Below are positions 44,497 through 52,800 of a stretch of 64,000 bases of DNA, piece by piece (the first letter of the stretch is position 1; every line of letters begins with the position of its first letter). Under the pieces are notes generated by a model. The model made no database searches and had not been told where the DNA came from. It saw only the letters and a list, made by a program, of their open reading frames with translations. Position numbers and translations under genes: made by a program. The stretch is from Ardenticatena maritima (lineage in GTDB: Bacteria; Chloroflexota; Anaerolineae; Ardenticatenales; Ardenticatenaceae): positions 186,001-250,000 of the forward strand of contig NZ_LGKN01000006.1 of assembly GCF_001306175.1 (NCBI RefSeq), given 5' to 3'.

Positions 44497-46278
44497 TCAA
44501 CGTTGTGAAAGACGTAAGCGGTCTGGTGGGATGTTCATGTAGGTCAACAAGCGCCGCGCTAAACGCTGGAACGTCGGGGCGGCACTTTGCGACCCCCACC
44601 GAAATTCACCTTTGGGTTTGTCCAGTTTCACCAGAATCACGAACTGCGGGTCGTCCACAGGCGCATAACCGATGAAACTGGCAATGGTATCCTCTTTGTG
44701 ATAGCCACCGGGAATGGGCACTTGCGCCGTGCCGGTTTTGCCGCCGATGCGATACCCGTCAATGAGCGCCGTGCGCGTTTCCAATTCCACCGCATCGGCA
44801 AGCAAGGTTTGCATGTAGTGCGCCGTGAAGGGGCTAATCGGTTGCCCGTCCACTTGCGGCTCAAATTCCAAAATGCGCCCATGGTCCACCACGGCGCGAA
44901 TGAGGCGGGGGCGCACGAGATTGCCCCCATTGACGATGGCGGCAAAGGCGCGCGTCATCTGAATGGGGGTGACGGCAATGCCTTGCCCAAACGCATTGGT
45001 GCCCAAGTCGCTGGGATGCCACAAGCCATCGCCGGGGCGTTTCACCGCGCCCGCGGCTTCTTCGGGCATCCCGATACCGGTGGGCTTGCCAAAACCAAAC
45101 GCATCCACATACGCCAAAAATTGCTCAACGCCCAACTGCGTGTTGATCCACGCCGTGGCGGTGTTGAGCGAATAGCCCAAAATCTGGCGCAAGTTGACGA
45201 GACCACGCCCTTTGCCATCCCAGTTTTTGATGATACGCCCCCCCACTTCGAGCGTGCCGGTATCGTTGAAGACCATATCCGGCTGAATGGCTTCGGCGTC
45301 GAGCGCGCTGGCAACCGTAATCACCTTGAACGTTGACCCCGGCTCATACTGTTCTGAAATCGCGGGGTTGATGAAGCGTTCAGCGGGCACGTTGGCGTAC
45401 TCGTCGGGGTTGTAGGATGGCCAATTTGCCATCGCCAGCACGTCGCCCGTCTTGGGGTCCATGACGATAATGGTGCCGCTTTCCGCGCCGTACATTTCAA
45501 TGGCGGCTTGCAACTCCTGTTCCGCCATGAACTGGATGTTGCGGTCAATCGTGAGCACCAGGTCCACGCCTTCGCGCGTGGGGACAAACACGCGCGGCCC
45601 CAATTTGACTTCCTCAGCGACCGTCTCACTCACCACACGGCAAAGCGGGGGCGAACATGGGACCTCTCCGCCTTCCAGCCAATCCGCAAAGGTGCGCTCC
45701 AAGCCGTAGCCCTGGCGGTCGAGGTTGACGAAGCCGACCACGTGCGCCGCCAATGCCCCATTGGGGTGCGAACGCAAAATCACCGGCTCGATGACGAATG
45801 CCGGCGTTTCCATGTTCGCCAACGTGTGCCCCACGGTGTAGGGCACCATGCTGGCAATGCGCACATAGGGTTCGTCGCGTGTGAAGAGCGCTTGCAATTC
45901 TTCCTCCGAGCGTCCAATCAACGGCGCGACTTCCGCCGCCAGTGCTTCCGGGTCTGCGATTAGGTTGGGCGAGACGCCGATGTTGTAGCGCGTGGTGTCA
46001 ATCGCCAGCAGGTAGCCGTTGCGGTCGCGAATGGTGCCACGCGGGGCTTGTTCCGCCTGTTCAACCCGCGCCAATGGGCGCAACGCCAGCACCGCTTCGC
46101 GTTCCAGCACCTGCCAGTAGAAAAGACGCCACGCCAGCAATGTGAACACCCCCGCCATCACCGCCAGCATCACGTACATGCGGCGCTGACGTGTCGCCAC
46201 CAGCGCCGCGAGGCGCTCGGTGTCTGTTGCTTCATCTGGGTTGGATGATGGGCGGTGCCACCGTTCATATTGAAACAT
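44497..46278 (-). CDS. ftsI: Septal peptidoglycan transpeptidase FtsI (class B PBP)
   Basis: A 593-residue penicillin-binding protein. One transmembrane helix (about residues 34-57, YVMLAVMAGVFTLLAW), a PBP dimerization domain with RGTIRDRNGYLLAID, and a transpeptidase domain with active-site Ser in EPGSTFKVIT (about residue 318), SLNTATAW as the SxN motif and GGKTGTAQV as KTG. No PASTA domains. Position between the ftsL-like gene and murF assigns it to division rather than elongation. Confidence 0.95.
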   Translation of the reverse strand: MFQYERWHRPSSNPDEATDTERLAALVATRQRRMYVMLAVMAGVFTLLAWRLFYWQVLEREAVLALRPLARVEQAEQAPRGTIRDRNGYLLAIDTTRYNIGVSPNLIADPEALAAEVAPLIGRSEEELQALFTRDEPYVRIASMVPYTVGHTLANMETPAFVIEPVILRSHPNGALAAHVVGFVNLDRQGYGLERTFADWLEGGEVPCSPPLCRVVSETVAEEVKLGPRVFVPTREGVDLVLTIDRNIQFMAEQELQAAIEMYGAESGTIIVMDPKTGDVLAMANWPSYNPDEYANVPAERFINPAISEQYEPGSTFKVITVASALDAEAIQPDMVFNDTGTLEVGGRIIKNWDGKGRGLVNLRQILGYSLNTATAWINTQLGVEQFLAYVDAFGFGKPTGIGMPEEAAGAVKRPGDGLWHPSDLGTNAFGQGIAVTPIQMTRAFAAIVNGGNLVRPRLIRAVVDHGRILEFEPQVDGQPISPFTAHYMQTLLADAVELETRTALIDGYRIGGKTGTAQVPIPGGYHKEDTIASFIGYAPVDDPQFVILVKLDKPKGEFRWGSQSAAPTFQRLARRLLTYMNIPPDRLRLSQR

Positions 46279-46310
46279 ACCGACGCTCTACCCCGCCGAT
46301 TGGATGACCG

Positions 46311-46688
46311 TCATGGCGTTTGCTCGCTCTGGTTGGCGGGTTCTGCTGGAAGCACGAGATACTCAGCCTCGTACACGGGCACATAGCCGTTTTCACGGGC
46401 AAATTGCAACACGTGTTCGGGGCTTTCCAATTCGGCAATCTGGCGTTCCAACTCACGGTTGGCTTCTTGCAGCTGGATGTATTCGCGCTCCATTTTTTCG
46501 ATGTCGAATTGGGTTGTGGCCACCTGGCTCACTTGCGCCAGGTAGAGGAAGAGCAAAATGCCGATGAGCACGACCAACAACAACGCCCGCTGCGCGGTCT
46601 CACCCGAAAACGCGCTCAAACGGCGCACAGGGCGCGTTTGCTGCACACGCCAGACAGATTCACGCATCAAACGGCTTTCAGATGCCAT
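46311..46688 (-). CDS. FtsL/FtsB-like division protein
   Basis: A 125-residue bitopic protein: basic N-terminal tail of about 32 residues, one membrane helix (ALLLVVLIGILLFLYLAQVS), a coiled coil (FDIEKMEREYIQLQEANREL) and a short C-terminal part with PEHVLQFARENGYVPV, typical of FtsL/DivIC-type septum proteins. The position between rsmH and ftsI is that of ftsL. Sequence alone cannot separate FtsL from FtsB/DivIC. Confidence 0.8.
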   Translation of the reverse strand: MASESRLMRESVWRVQQTRPVRRLSAFSGETAQRALLLVVLIGILLFLYLAQVSQVATTQFDIEKMEREYIQLQEANRELERQIAELESPEHVLQFARENGYVPVYEAEYLVLPAEPANQSEQTP

Positions 46689-46700
46689 ACGCCCTCGCTC

Positions 46701-47615
46701 TCACAGTTTTTCCACAACTCGCAACTTGGCACTCCGCGCACGCGGATTGCGTTCAATCTCGGCGGCGGTGGGGACAATCGGCTTGCGCGTCACCAGCCGC
46801 ACACGCGCTTTGTGCCCACATTCGCACACCAGCACATGGGGCGGGCACAAGCAATCGGTGGCTTCTTGCTTGAAAAAGTGCTTCACAATGCGGTCTTCAA
46901 GTGAGTGAAACGAGATGACCGCCAGCCGCCCACCCGACCGCAACAGCGCAATCGCCTGCGGCAAAACGGCTTCCAACGCGCCTAACTCATCATTGACGGC
47001 GATACGCAAGGCTTGAAAGGTGCGTGTCGCTGGATGAATGCGTTGCCCACGTCGCCGCCCGACCGTTTTCTCAATCAGGTCGCCGAGTTCACGGGCGGTG
47101 CGAATCGGGCGTGCCTGGACAATGGCGCGCGCGATACGCCGTGAGCGACGCTCTTCCCCATAGCGATAAATCAGGTCAGCCAATTCATCTTCGGGAAGCG
47201 TGTTCACCAGGTCGGCGGCGGTGAGCGGTGCGTCGGGGTCGAGCCGCATATCCAGCGGTGCATCGGCGCGAAAAGAAAGCCCCCGCGACGGGTCGTCTAT
47301 TTGCAACGATGAGTACCCCAAATCGAGCAAGATTCCATCAACACCAACAAACCCGTGCGCTTCGGCAACGTCTCGCAAAAAACGAAAATTCCGCCGCACC
47401 AGCACCACACGTTCACCAAAGCGCGCCAACCGCTGCGCGGCGGTTTCCAGCGCCGTCGGATCCTGGTCGAGCCCCAACAGTCGCCCATCCGGCGCTGAAC
47501 GTTCCAGAATGCCTTCGGCATGCCCGCCAGCCCCGACCGTGCCGTCAATGTACGCGCCGCCGCTTTTGGGTTGTAAAGCATCAAGCACTTCGGCATACAG
47601 CACTGGCTGGTGCAT
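46701..47615 (-). CDS. rsmH: 16S rRNA (cytosine1402-N4)-methyltransferase
   Basis: A 304-residue SAM-dependent methyltransferase (MraW) acting on C1402 of 16S r[16 protein letters not shown] and [17 protein letters not shown] (SAM site), [26 protein letters not shown], and C-terminal [16 protein letters not shown] are all family motifs. Its partner on the same nucleotide, RsmI, is encoded at 60651-61523 in this window. A three-base gap separates it from mraZ. Confidence 0.97.
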   Translation of the reverse strand: MHQPVLYAEVLDALQPKSGGAYIDGTVGAGGHAEGILERSAPDGRLLGLDQDPTALETAAQRLARFGERVVLVRRNFRFLRDVAEAHGFVGVDGILLDLGYSSLQIDDPSRGLSFRADAPLDMRLDPDAPLTAADLVNTLPEDELADLIYRYGEERRSRRIARAIVQARPIRTARELGDLIEKTVGRRRGQRIHPATRTFQALRIAVNDELGALEAVLPQAIALLRSGGRLAVISFHSLEDRIVKHFFKQEATDCLCPPHVLVCECGHKARVRLVTRKPIVPTAAEIERNPRARSAKLRVVEKL

Positions 47616-47618
47616 ACG

Positions 47619-48059
47619 TCAGATACCAAAATCGGCCAGGGCTTCGGCCATCTGTTCCAATTGCGCGTGCTGGGCGGCTTTGAACGCTTCCCAACGCTCG
47701 GGCGACCAGATTTCGATGTGGTCACCCACCCCTACAATCACCACTTCGCCATCCAGGTCGGCGTAATCGCGCAGGTTGTCGGGCACCAGCACACGCCCCT
47801 GTTTGTCCATCGAACCATCAACCGCCTGGGAGAAAAAGAGCCGCATCAAGGCGCGGGCGTTCGCCATCCCCACAGGCAGGCTGGAAAGTTTTTCGGCAAA
47901 GCGTTCCCACCCCTCGCGGGTGAACCCCCACAAACACCCTTCCAGCCCAATCGTGAGAATAATGCCGGTGTCGAAGGCATGGCGAATCTTGGCCGGAATC
48001 ACTAACCGGCCTTTACTGTCAATCGAGTATGCAAATTCGCCCAAAAACTGTGTTTTCAT
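47619..48059 (-). CDS. mraZ: Transcriptional regulator MraZ
   Basis: A 146-residue protein with two SpoVT/AbrB-like halves, each with the DxxGR motif: EFAYSIDSKGRLVIPAKIR and DGSMDKQGRVLVPDNLRDYA. MraZ forms a ring and represses its own dcw operon by binding tandem GTGGG repeats. Three such repeats, perfectly spaced, lie 71-95 bp before the start codon. First gene of the dcw operon. Confidence 0.96.
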   Translation of the reverse strand: MKTQFLGEFAYSIDSKGRLVIPAKIRHAFDTGIILTIGLEGCLWGFTREGWERFAEKLSSLPVGMANARALMRLFFSQAVDGSMDKQGRVLVPDNLRDYADLDGEVVIVGVGDHIEIWSPERWEAFKAAQHAQLEQMAEALADFGI

Positions 48060-48129
48060 TTTCGGAACATCCGTTCTACAATATTCCCCACCGGCATAGG
48101 GGGTTGACCATCAAAACGCCCCCTTTTCT

Positions 48130-48154
48130 CCCACTTTCTCCCACTTTTCCCCAC
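48130..48154 (-). promoter_or_regulatory. MraZ boxes: three GTGGG repeats at 10-bp spacing
   Basis: On the minus strand GTGGG occurs at 48150-48154, 48140-48144 and 48130-48134, each separated by exactly five bases. This matches the known MraZ operator of GTGGG-N5 direct repeats. They begin just downstream of the -10 hexamer, so bound MraZ would cover the start of transcription. Confidence 0.88.
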
Positions 48155-48164
48155 TTTCGTGCCC

Positions 48165-48193
48165 ATTCTACACCACTTTGTACCCATTTGCAA
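48165..48193 (-). promoter_or_regulatory. Promoter of the dcw operon
   Basis: Minus-strand TTGCAA (48188-48193), 17-bp spacer, TAGAAT (48165-48170). Confidence 0.7.
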
Positions 48194-48197
48194 GTGA

Positions 48198-48226
48198 TTG
48201 ACAATAAAAAGTCGGAAAATTTAAGA
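48198..48226 (+). promoter_or_regulatory. Candidate promoter of the SLC13 transporter gene
   Basis: TTGACA (48198-48203) and an imperfect -10 around TTAAGA/TAAGAA (48221-48227). It lies directly beside the divergent dcw promoter. The 140 bp between it and the start codon at 48365 hold no gene that I can see. Confidence 0.45.
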
Positions 48227-48364
48227 ATAGAGCACACGCCCCGGTGGCTATGTCGCGAAGGGGCACTCTGACACACATCAGGGGGAATGTTCGACGCGAG
48301 CGCATTCATCAAGTAAGATGAGCGCACGAAAGAAGCGAGTGGCGAACAACCGGCAGGAGCCGTC

Positions 48365-50143
48365 ATGAGCATCGAACATGTTTGGGTGCTGAGCATTCTC
48401 GCGCTCACCATTGCGCTCTTCCTCAGCGAACGGGTGCGCATTGACGCCGTCGCCCTGCTTGTTATGGCGCTCTTGGTGGGAAGTGGCGTCCTTACGCCGA
48501 GGGAAGCCATTGCAGGCTTTGCCAATCCAGCCACGGTGACAGTTGCCGCTATGTTCGTGCTCAGCGCCGGGCTTCAACGCACAGGGGCGGTGAACACGCT
48601 GGGGCAACGCCTCTTCTTCTTCAGCGGGCAAAGCGAACGCCGCATGCTCTTCACCATTTTGGCGGTCACGGCGCTGATTTCGGGCTTCATCAACAACACC
48701 GCCGCCGTGGCGGTCTTTTTGCCCATGGTGTTGAAAATGAGCCGCGACGCGGGCATTAGCCCCTCGCGCATCCTCATGCCGCTCTCGTTCGCCGCCATGA
48801 TTGGCGGCACGACCACCCTCATCGGTACATCCACCAACATTCTGGTCAACAGCATTGCGGTTGCCCATGGTCAACCTGGGTTTGGGCTGTTCGAGTTCAT
48901 GCCCTTGGGGCTTTGCGCGATTCTGCTGGGCATTCCGTATCTCATTTTTGTGGCACCCCGTTTGTTGCCCGAACGCCAACCCCCCACAGGTGTGCGCAGT
49001 CGCTACGCGCTTCGCGAATACATGACCGAAGTGCAACTGCTGGAAACGTCGCCGCTTGTAGGGCTTTCGGTCGAAGAAGCCCAAATCGCCACCGATTTCG
49101 ACATCACAATCGTGGACATTTTGCGCGAAGTTGATGAAGTCCGCTTGCCGGGGGTTACCCGCCGCCTGCTGGCGGGCGACGTATTGTTGGTGCGCGCCAA
49201 CATTGAAACGCTCGTCAGGCTCAGCCGCAGCGCCGGCTGGCACTTGCTTCCGAACGCCAAAGGCGCCGACAACCTGGGGCGCGATACGTCGCACATCATG
49301 GTCGAAGCGGTTTTGGCACCGCATTCGCATTTGATTGGCGAAAGCCTGCGCTCGATCAATTTCCGCCACCGGTACGGGGTGCTGGTGCTTGGCATCCAAC
49401 GCCATGGGCAAGCCATTCAGGAACAGCTTGCCGATGTGGTGCTCCAACCCGGCGATGTTTTGTTGCTCTACGGCGAACGTCACGATGTGGAGCAACTCTA
49501 CCAATACCCCGAATTCATCGTGTTAGGCGAAGTGCCGGCACAGTTTCAGCGCCCCGAAAAAGCCCCGCTGGCGGTGCTCATTGTGACGCTCGTCATTCTC
49601 GTTGCCGCCCTCAACTGGATTTCAATCACAGGGAGCGCGATCCTGGGCGCCGTGGCGATGATTTTCACCGGCGTCTTGAAGATGGAAGAAGCTTACGACA
49701 GCCTCGATGAGCAAGTGCTGGTCATGCTGGCGGGCTTGCTCTCGTTAGGAACGGCGATGGAGACAACCGGAACGGCGGCGTTCTTGGCGCAAGCCACGAT
49801 TTCACTCGTCCAGCCGTGGGGACCCATGGCGATGGTGGGGGCGTTTTACCTGCTCACTTCTGTACTTACACAGTTTATGTCAAATAATGCCACCGCCGCG
49901 TTGATGACGCCTGTGGCGCTCGCCGCCGCCCAGCAAATCGGCGCCAACCCGAAAGCGTTGCTTGTGGCGGTCGCGTTTGCATCATCATCCGCCTTCATGA
50001 CGCCGGTCGGCTACCAAACCAACACCATGGTGTATGGGCCCGGCGGCTATCGTTTCACCGACTACGTGCGCACAGGCGGCATTCTCAACGTGCTCTTTTT
50101 GATTTTGGCTATACTTGTGATTCCAGTCATTTGGCCATTCTGA
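48365..50143 (+). CDS. SLC13/DASS-type permease with two RCK_C (TrkA-C) domains
   Basis: A 592-residue transporter. N-terminal and C-terminal blocks of about five to six membrane helices each contain inverted-topology marks: GFINNTAAVAVFLPMVL and TLIGTSTNILVNSIAV in the first half, SNNATAALMTPVALA and FMTPVGYQTNTMVYGPGGY in the second half. Between them (about 205-385) are two soluble TrkA-C-like domains (SPLVGLSVEEAQIATDFDI, GDVLLVRANIETL; HSHLIGESLRSINFRHRYGV, LQPGDVLLLYGERHDVEQL). This SLC13/ArsB-related architecture is common in putative sodium-coupled dicarboxylate, sulfate or citrate carriers; the substrate cannot be read. GGAG precedes the ATG. Confidence 0.88.
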   Translation: MSIEHVWVLSILALTIALFLSERVRIDAVALLVMALLVGSGVLTPREAIAGFANPATVTVAAMFVLSAGLQRTGAVNTLGQRLFFFSGQSERRMLFTILAVTALISGFINNTAAVAVFLPMVLKMSRDAGISPSRILMPLSFAAMIGGTTTLIGTSTNILVNSIAVAHGQPGFGLFEFMPLGLCAILLGIPYLIFVAPRLLPERQPPTGVRSRYALREYMTEVQLLETSPLVGLSVEEAQIATDFDITIVDILREVDEVRLPGVTRRLLAGDVLLVRANIETLVRLSRSAGWHLLPNAKGADNLGRDTSHIMVEAVLAPHSHLIGESLRSINFRHRYGVLVLGIQRHGQAIQEQLADVVLQPGDVLLLYGERHDVEQLYQYPEFIVLGEVPAQFQRPEKAPLAVLIVTLVILVAALNWISITGSAILGAVAMIFTGVLKMEEAYDSLDEQVLVMLAGLLSLGTAMETTGTAAFLAQATISLVQPWGPMAMVGAFYLLTSVLTQFMSNNATAALMTPVALAAAQQIGANPKALLVAVAFASSSAFMTPVGYQTNTMVYGPGGYRFTDYVRTGGILNVLFLILAILVIPVIWPF

Positions 50144-50193
50144 ACAGCAACGTTGGGGAACAACTTCGCCGGTACGCCAAGGAGGGAAAACCC

Positions 50194-50775
50194 ATGCCGA
50201 ACAAACCCTTACCTGCGGACAACGTCGTGACGGTCTATATCGCCGCCGCCGATGACGTGGCGAGCGAACGCGACGCCTTGGCGCGCATGATTGCTGAACT
50301 GCCAGTGACGCTGGCGTTTCGCGTCGAGCAATCACCAGCCGAGGGTCCCATAGACCAGGAGGCCCTGACCGAAGCCGATTTGTTCATCCTGGTGCTGGGG
50401 CACGATATTCGCGCCCCTGTGGGGCTGGAATGGCGGCTGGCGCGCCGCGCACGCCGCCCGATGGTGGTGGCGGTCAAAACCGGTGTGTCGCGCACACCCG
50501 CCGGGCGGGAGTTTTTGCACACGCTGGATGTGCCCTACGCCACCTATCAAACCACAAGCGACCTGGTGCGCCTGGTGCAGCAACGTTTGGCGCGCCGTCT
50601 GCTGGAAGAAGGCGCACGCTTGCACCTGCGCGAGAGCGAGCAAGTCGCCTTGCAGCAGATTGTGCAAGAAGAGGGGGATACGACGAGCGCAGGGGGGCGC
50701 GGAGAAGCCGCCGAGAGCGCCGTCATCCTTTCGCGGGAGCGTTTTCGCCCCACTGACGGGAAAATCGTCGAATAA
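50194..50775 (+). CDS. Small protein with DUF4062/TIR-like N-terminal domain
   Basis: A 193-residue protein. Residues about 10-125 (VVTVYIAAADDVASERDALA, LTEADLFILVLGHDI, PVGLEWRLARRARRPMVVAV) have the order of a flavodoxin-like fold as in DUF4062/TIR-related domains often joined to STAND or effector proteins. Residues 125-193 are helical and charged with a Gly/Ala-rich tail. The fit is by eye and modest; it could be an unrelated Rossmann-like protein. The strong AAGGAGGG before ATG 50194 fixes the start, which leaves a 50-bp gap after the SLC13 gene, so co-transcription is likely. Confidence 0.6.
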   Translation: MPNKPLPADNVVTVYIAAADDVASERDALARMIAELPVTLAFRVEQSPAEGPIDQEALTEADLFILVLGHDIRAPVGLEWRLARRARRPMVVAVKTGVSRTPAGREFLHTLDVPYATYQTTSDLVRLVQQRLARRLLEEGARLHLRESEQVALQQIVQEEGDTTSAGGRGEAAESAVILSRERFRPTDGKIVE

Positions 50776-50792
50776 GCCCACCGACAAAAGCA

Positions 50793-50824
50793 CAACAGGG
50801 CGACGCAGTCGCGTCGCCCTGTTG
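50793..50824. terminator. Perfect 14-bp hairpin between convergent genes
   Basis: Stem CAACAGGGCGACGC / GCGTCGCCCTGTTG with loop AGTC; no T-run on either side, but its place suggests a bidirectional terminator. Confidence 0.65.
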
Positions 50825-50852
50825 CGAACAGGAAGGAGGTGCCCCTCTCGGT

Positions 50853-51998
50853 TTAGCGCCCCTTGACAAGCTCGCGGACGATGATGTTGCGTTGAATTTC
50901 GCTGGTACCTTCGTAAATCTGGAAGACCTTGGCGTCGCGCATCAGCTTTTCGACGGGGTATTCCTTCATGTAGCCGTACCCACCGAAAATCTGCACGGCG
51001 TCGGTCGTCACCTTCATCGCCGTATCAGCGGCGAACGCCTTGGCAAACGACGCAAACTTCGTGTTCGGCGTCCCCTGGTCAAGCAGCCAGGCCGCGCGCC
51101 ACGCCAGCAAACGCGCCGCTTCGATGTTCATCGCCATATCGGCCAACTTGTGCCCCACCGCCTGGAACTTGTAGATGGGTTGGCCAAAGGCTTCGCGCTC
51201 CTTGGCGTAGTTGATGGCTTCTTCCATCGCACGGCGCGCCAAGCCCACCGCAGCCGCAGCCACACCTGGGCGGCTGGCGTCAAACACCTTCATCGCAATC
51301 AAGAAGCCGGCGCCTTCGGGACCAATGCGGTTTTCTTCGGGCACAACCACTTCCTCGAAGGTCACTTCGGCCGTATCGCTGGCGCGCTGCCCCATCTTGT
51401 CGAACTTCTTGCTGACGCTCACGCCTTCGCGGTCGCGTTCGACGACGAAGCAGCTCACGCCCATGTGCTTCTGCGACTTGTCGGTGTAGGCAAACACCAC
51501 GTAGAAGTCGGCCACGCTGGCGTTGGAGATGAACGTCTTGGTACCGTTGATGACGTATTCATTGCCCACCTTGCGCGCGGTGGACTGCATGCCCGCCACG
51601 TCCGAACCGGCGCCCGGCTCAGTCACACAGTAGCTCGCCATTGCGCCATCCACCAACGAGCCGAGCCACTTCTTCTTCTGCTCTTCCGAACCCGCCACGA
51701 TGATGGGAATGGAAGCCAGGTTGTTGATGTTCAGGGCGGTGCTGATACCCGTGCAGCCCCATGCCAGCTCTTCGCCAATGAGCGCTTCTTCAAAAGCGTG
51801 CAACCCACCCCCGCCATATTCAGCAGGAATGTTCGTGTTGATCAGGCCGACTTCACGCGCTTTCTTGACGATGTCCCAGGGGAATTCGCACGTCTCATCG
51901 TAGTGCGCCGCCACCGGGACGATTTCATTGGCGGCAAAATCATGCGCCATTTCGCGGAGCATTTTCTGCTCTTCGCTCAGGTGGAAATTGATACTCAT
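50853..51998 (-). CDS. Acyl-CoA dehydrogenase
   Basis: A 381-residue FAD enzyme for the first step of fatty- or branched-acyl-CoA oxidation. Signature 1 AYCVTEPGAGSDVAGMQSTA and signature 2 (QIFGGYGYMKEYPVEKLMRDAKVFQIYEGTSEIQ region; catalytic Glu in YEGTSEIQRNII) are present, and FEEVVVPEENRIG links them. The position of the base (EGTSEIQ) is that of short/medium-chain enzymes; chain-length preference is unknown. AAGGAGG precedes the ATG. Downstream of a TetR gene with 43 bp between, likely one operon. Confidence 0.93.
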   Translation of the reverse strand: MSINFHLSEEQKMLREMAHDFAANEIVPVAAHYDETCEFPWDIVKKAREVGLINTNIPAEYGGGGLHAFEEALIGEELAWGCTGISTALNINNLASIPIIVAGSEEQKKKWLGSLVDGAMASYCVTEPGAGSDVAGMQSTARKVGNEYVINGTKTFISNASVADFYVVFAYTDKSQKHMGVSCFVVERDREGVSVSKKFDKMGQRASDTAEVTFEEVVVPEENRIGPEGAGFLIAMKVFDASRPGVAAAAVGLARRAMEEAINYAKEREAFGQPIYKFQAVGHKLADMAMNIEAARLLAWRAAWLLDQGTPNTKFASFAKAFAADTAMKVTTDAVQIFGGYGYMKEYPVEKLMRDAKVFQIYEGTSEIQRNIIVRELVKGR

Positions 51999-52041
51999 GG
52001 CATCCTCCTTGGTTTTGACAGCCGTTGTTCTTGCACCACCA

Positions 52042-52668
52042 TCACGCCTCGTGCTCGCGCGAAGCCAGCAGGCGTGTGCGTTCCTCCGGATTGGTCAGCA
52101 GCCCCCCCAGCAACATATCCACAAAAATGTCGCCAATTTGCTGAGGCGTCAGCCGCCCTTGCGGGTTGTACCAGCGATACGTCCACGAGACCATGCCAAG
52201 CAAGCCAAAGAGGGTGATTTGGGTATCCAGACGGCGAAAAACGCCCGTTTGCATGCCTTCTTCCAACACCTGGCGAATCAGCCCTTCGTATTGCAGGCGC
52301 AATTCGTCGATGGGACCACGCCGCTCCGGCGGCACCGACTTCATCTCATGCAGAAAAACCGCCATGAAGTCAGCGTGTTCAGCAATGGCAACGGTGGTGC
52401 GCCGAATAATCTCCGCCAGTTTTTGCTCCGGCGGCCAATCTTGTTCGGCAACGGGCAACACTTCTTCGAGCAAGCCGCGCACACCCCGTTCCATCAATTC
52501 GAGCAACAGCGCTTCTTTGCTTTCAATGTGGTGGTAGAGGCTCCCCCGCAAGATGTCGAGGGCTTCGGCAATATCCTGCATAGACGTGGCATGATAGCCC
52601 TTGCGCGCAAACAGGTGCGCAGCGGCTTGCAACAGTTCATCTCGGCGGGTGCGTGGTATCTCGCTCAT
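52042..52668 (-). CDS. TetR/AcrR-family repressor, probably of fatty-acid degradation
   Basis: A 208-residue regulator. The N-terminal HTH (RRDELLQAAAHLFARKGYHA, TSMQDIAEALDILRGSLYHH, ESKEALLLELM) is typical of TetR. The C-terminal domain is long and helical and may bind an acyl-CoA. Such proteins next to acyl-CoA dehydrogenase genes usually repress beta-oxidation and are released by acyl-CoA; that is inference from position. A 22-bp imperfect palindrome lies immediately before the start codon, downstream of the -10. ATG 52668 is preferred over the upstream TTG 52680, which would fall inside the operator. Confidence 0.88.
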   Translation of the reverse strand: MSEIPRTRRDELLQAAAHLFARKGYHATSMQDIAEALDILRGSLYHHIESKEALLLELMERGVRGLLEEVLPVAEQDWPPEQKLAEIIRRTTVAIAEHADFMAVFLHEMKSVPPERRGPIDELRLQYEGLIRQVLEEGMQTGVFRRLDTQITLFGLLGMVSWTYRWYNPQGRLTPQQIGDIFVDMLLGGLLTNPEERTRLLASREHEA

Positions 52669-52675
52669 GGTGCTT

Positions 52676-52697
52676 ACCAATCAAACGATTGTTTGGT
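52676..52697. promoter_or_regulatory. TetR-type operator
   Basis: Imperfect palindrome with arms ACCAA-n-CAA-n-C and G-n-TTG-n-TTGGT (9 of 11 pairs match). It starts 8 bp before the TetR start codon, just downstream of the -10, so TetR binding would block the TetR-acyl-CoA dehydrogenase operon. Confidence 0.7.
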
Positions 52698-52700
52698 TGA

Positions 52701-52729
52701 AGTGTATCACAAAGCCCACAAGGTGGCAA
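52701..52729 (-). promoter_or_regulatory. Promoter of the TetR-acyl-CoA dehydrogenase operon
   Basis: Minus-strand TTGCCA (52724-52729), 17-bp spacer, TACACT (52701-52706). Confidence 0.7.
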
Positions 52730-52750
52730 ATCCGCCACACACACGCACTA

Positions 52751-52794
52751 TTCTCATGAAACTCTCAGCAACTCTTCATCGCTTTCTCATGAAA
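52751..52794 (+). repeat. Tandem TTCTCATGAAA sites
   Basis: Identical 11-mers at 52751-52761 and 52784-52794, 33 bp apart (three helical turns). The second overlaps the -35 area of the candidate TACACT promoter at 52801. The core TTTC/GAAA symmetry suggests a dimeric regulator. No matching regulator is identified. Confidence 0.5.
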
Positions 52795-52800
52795 GCCTTT

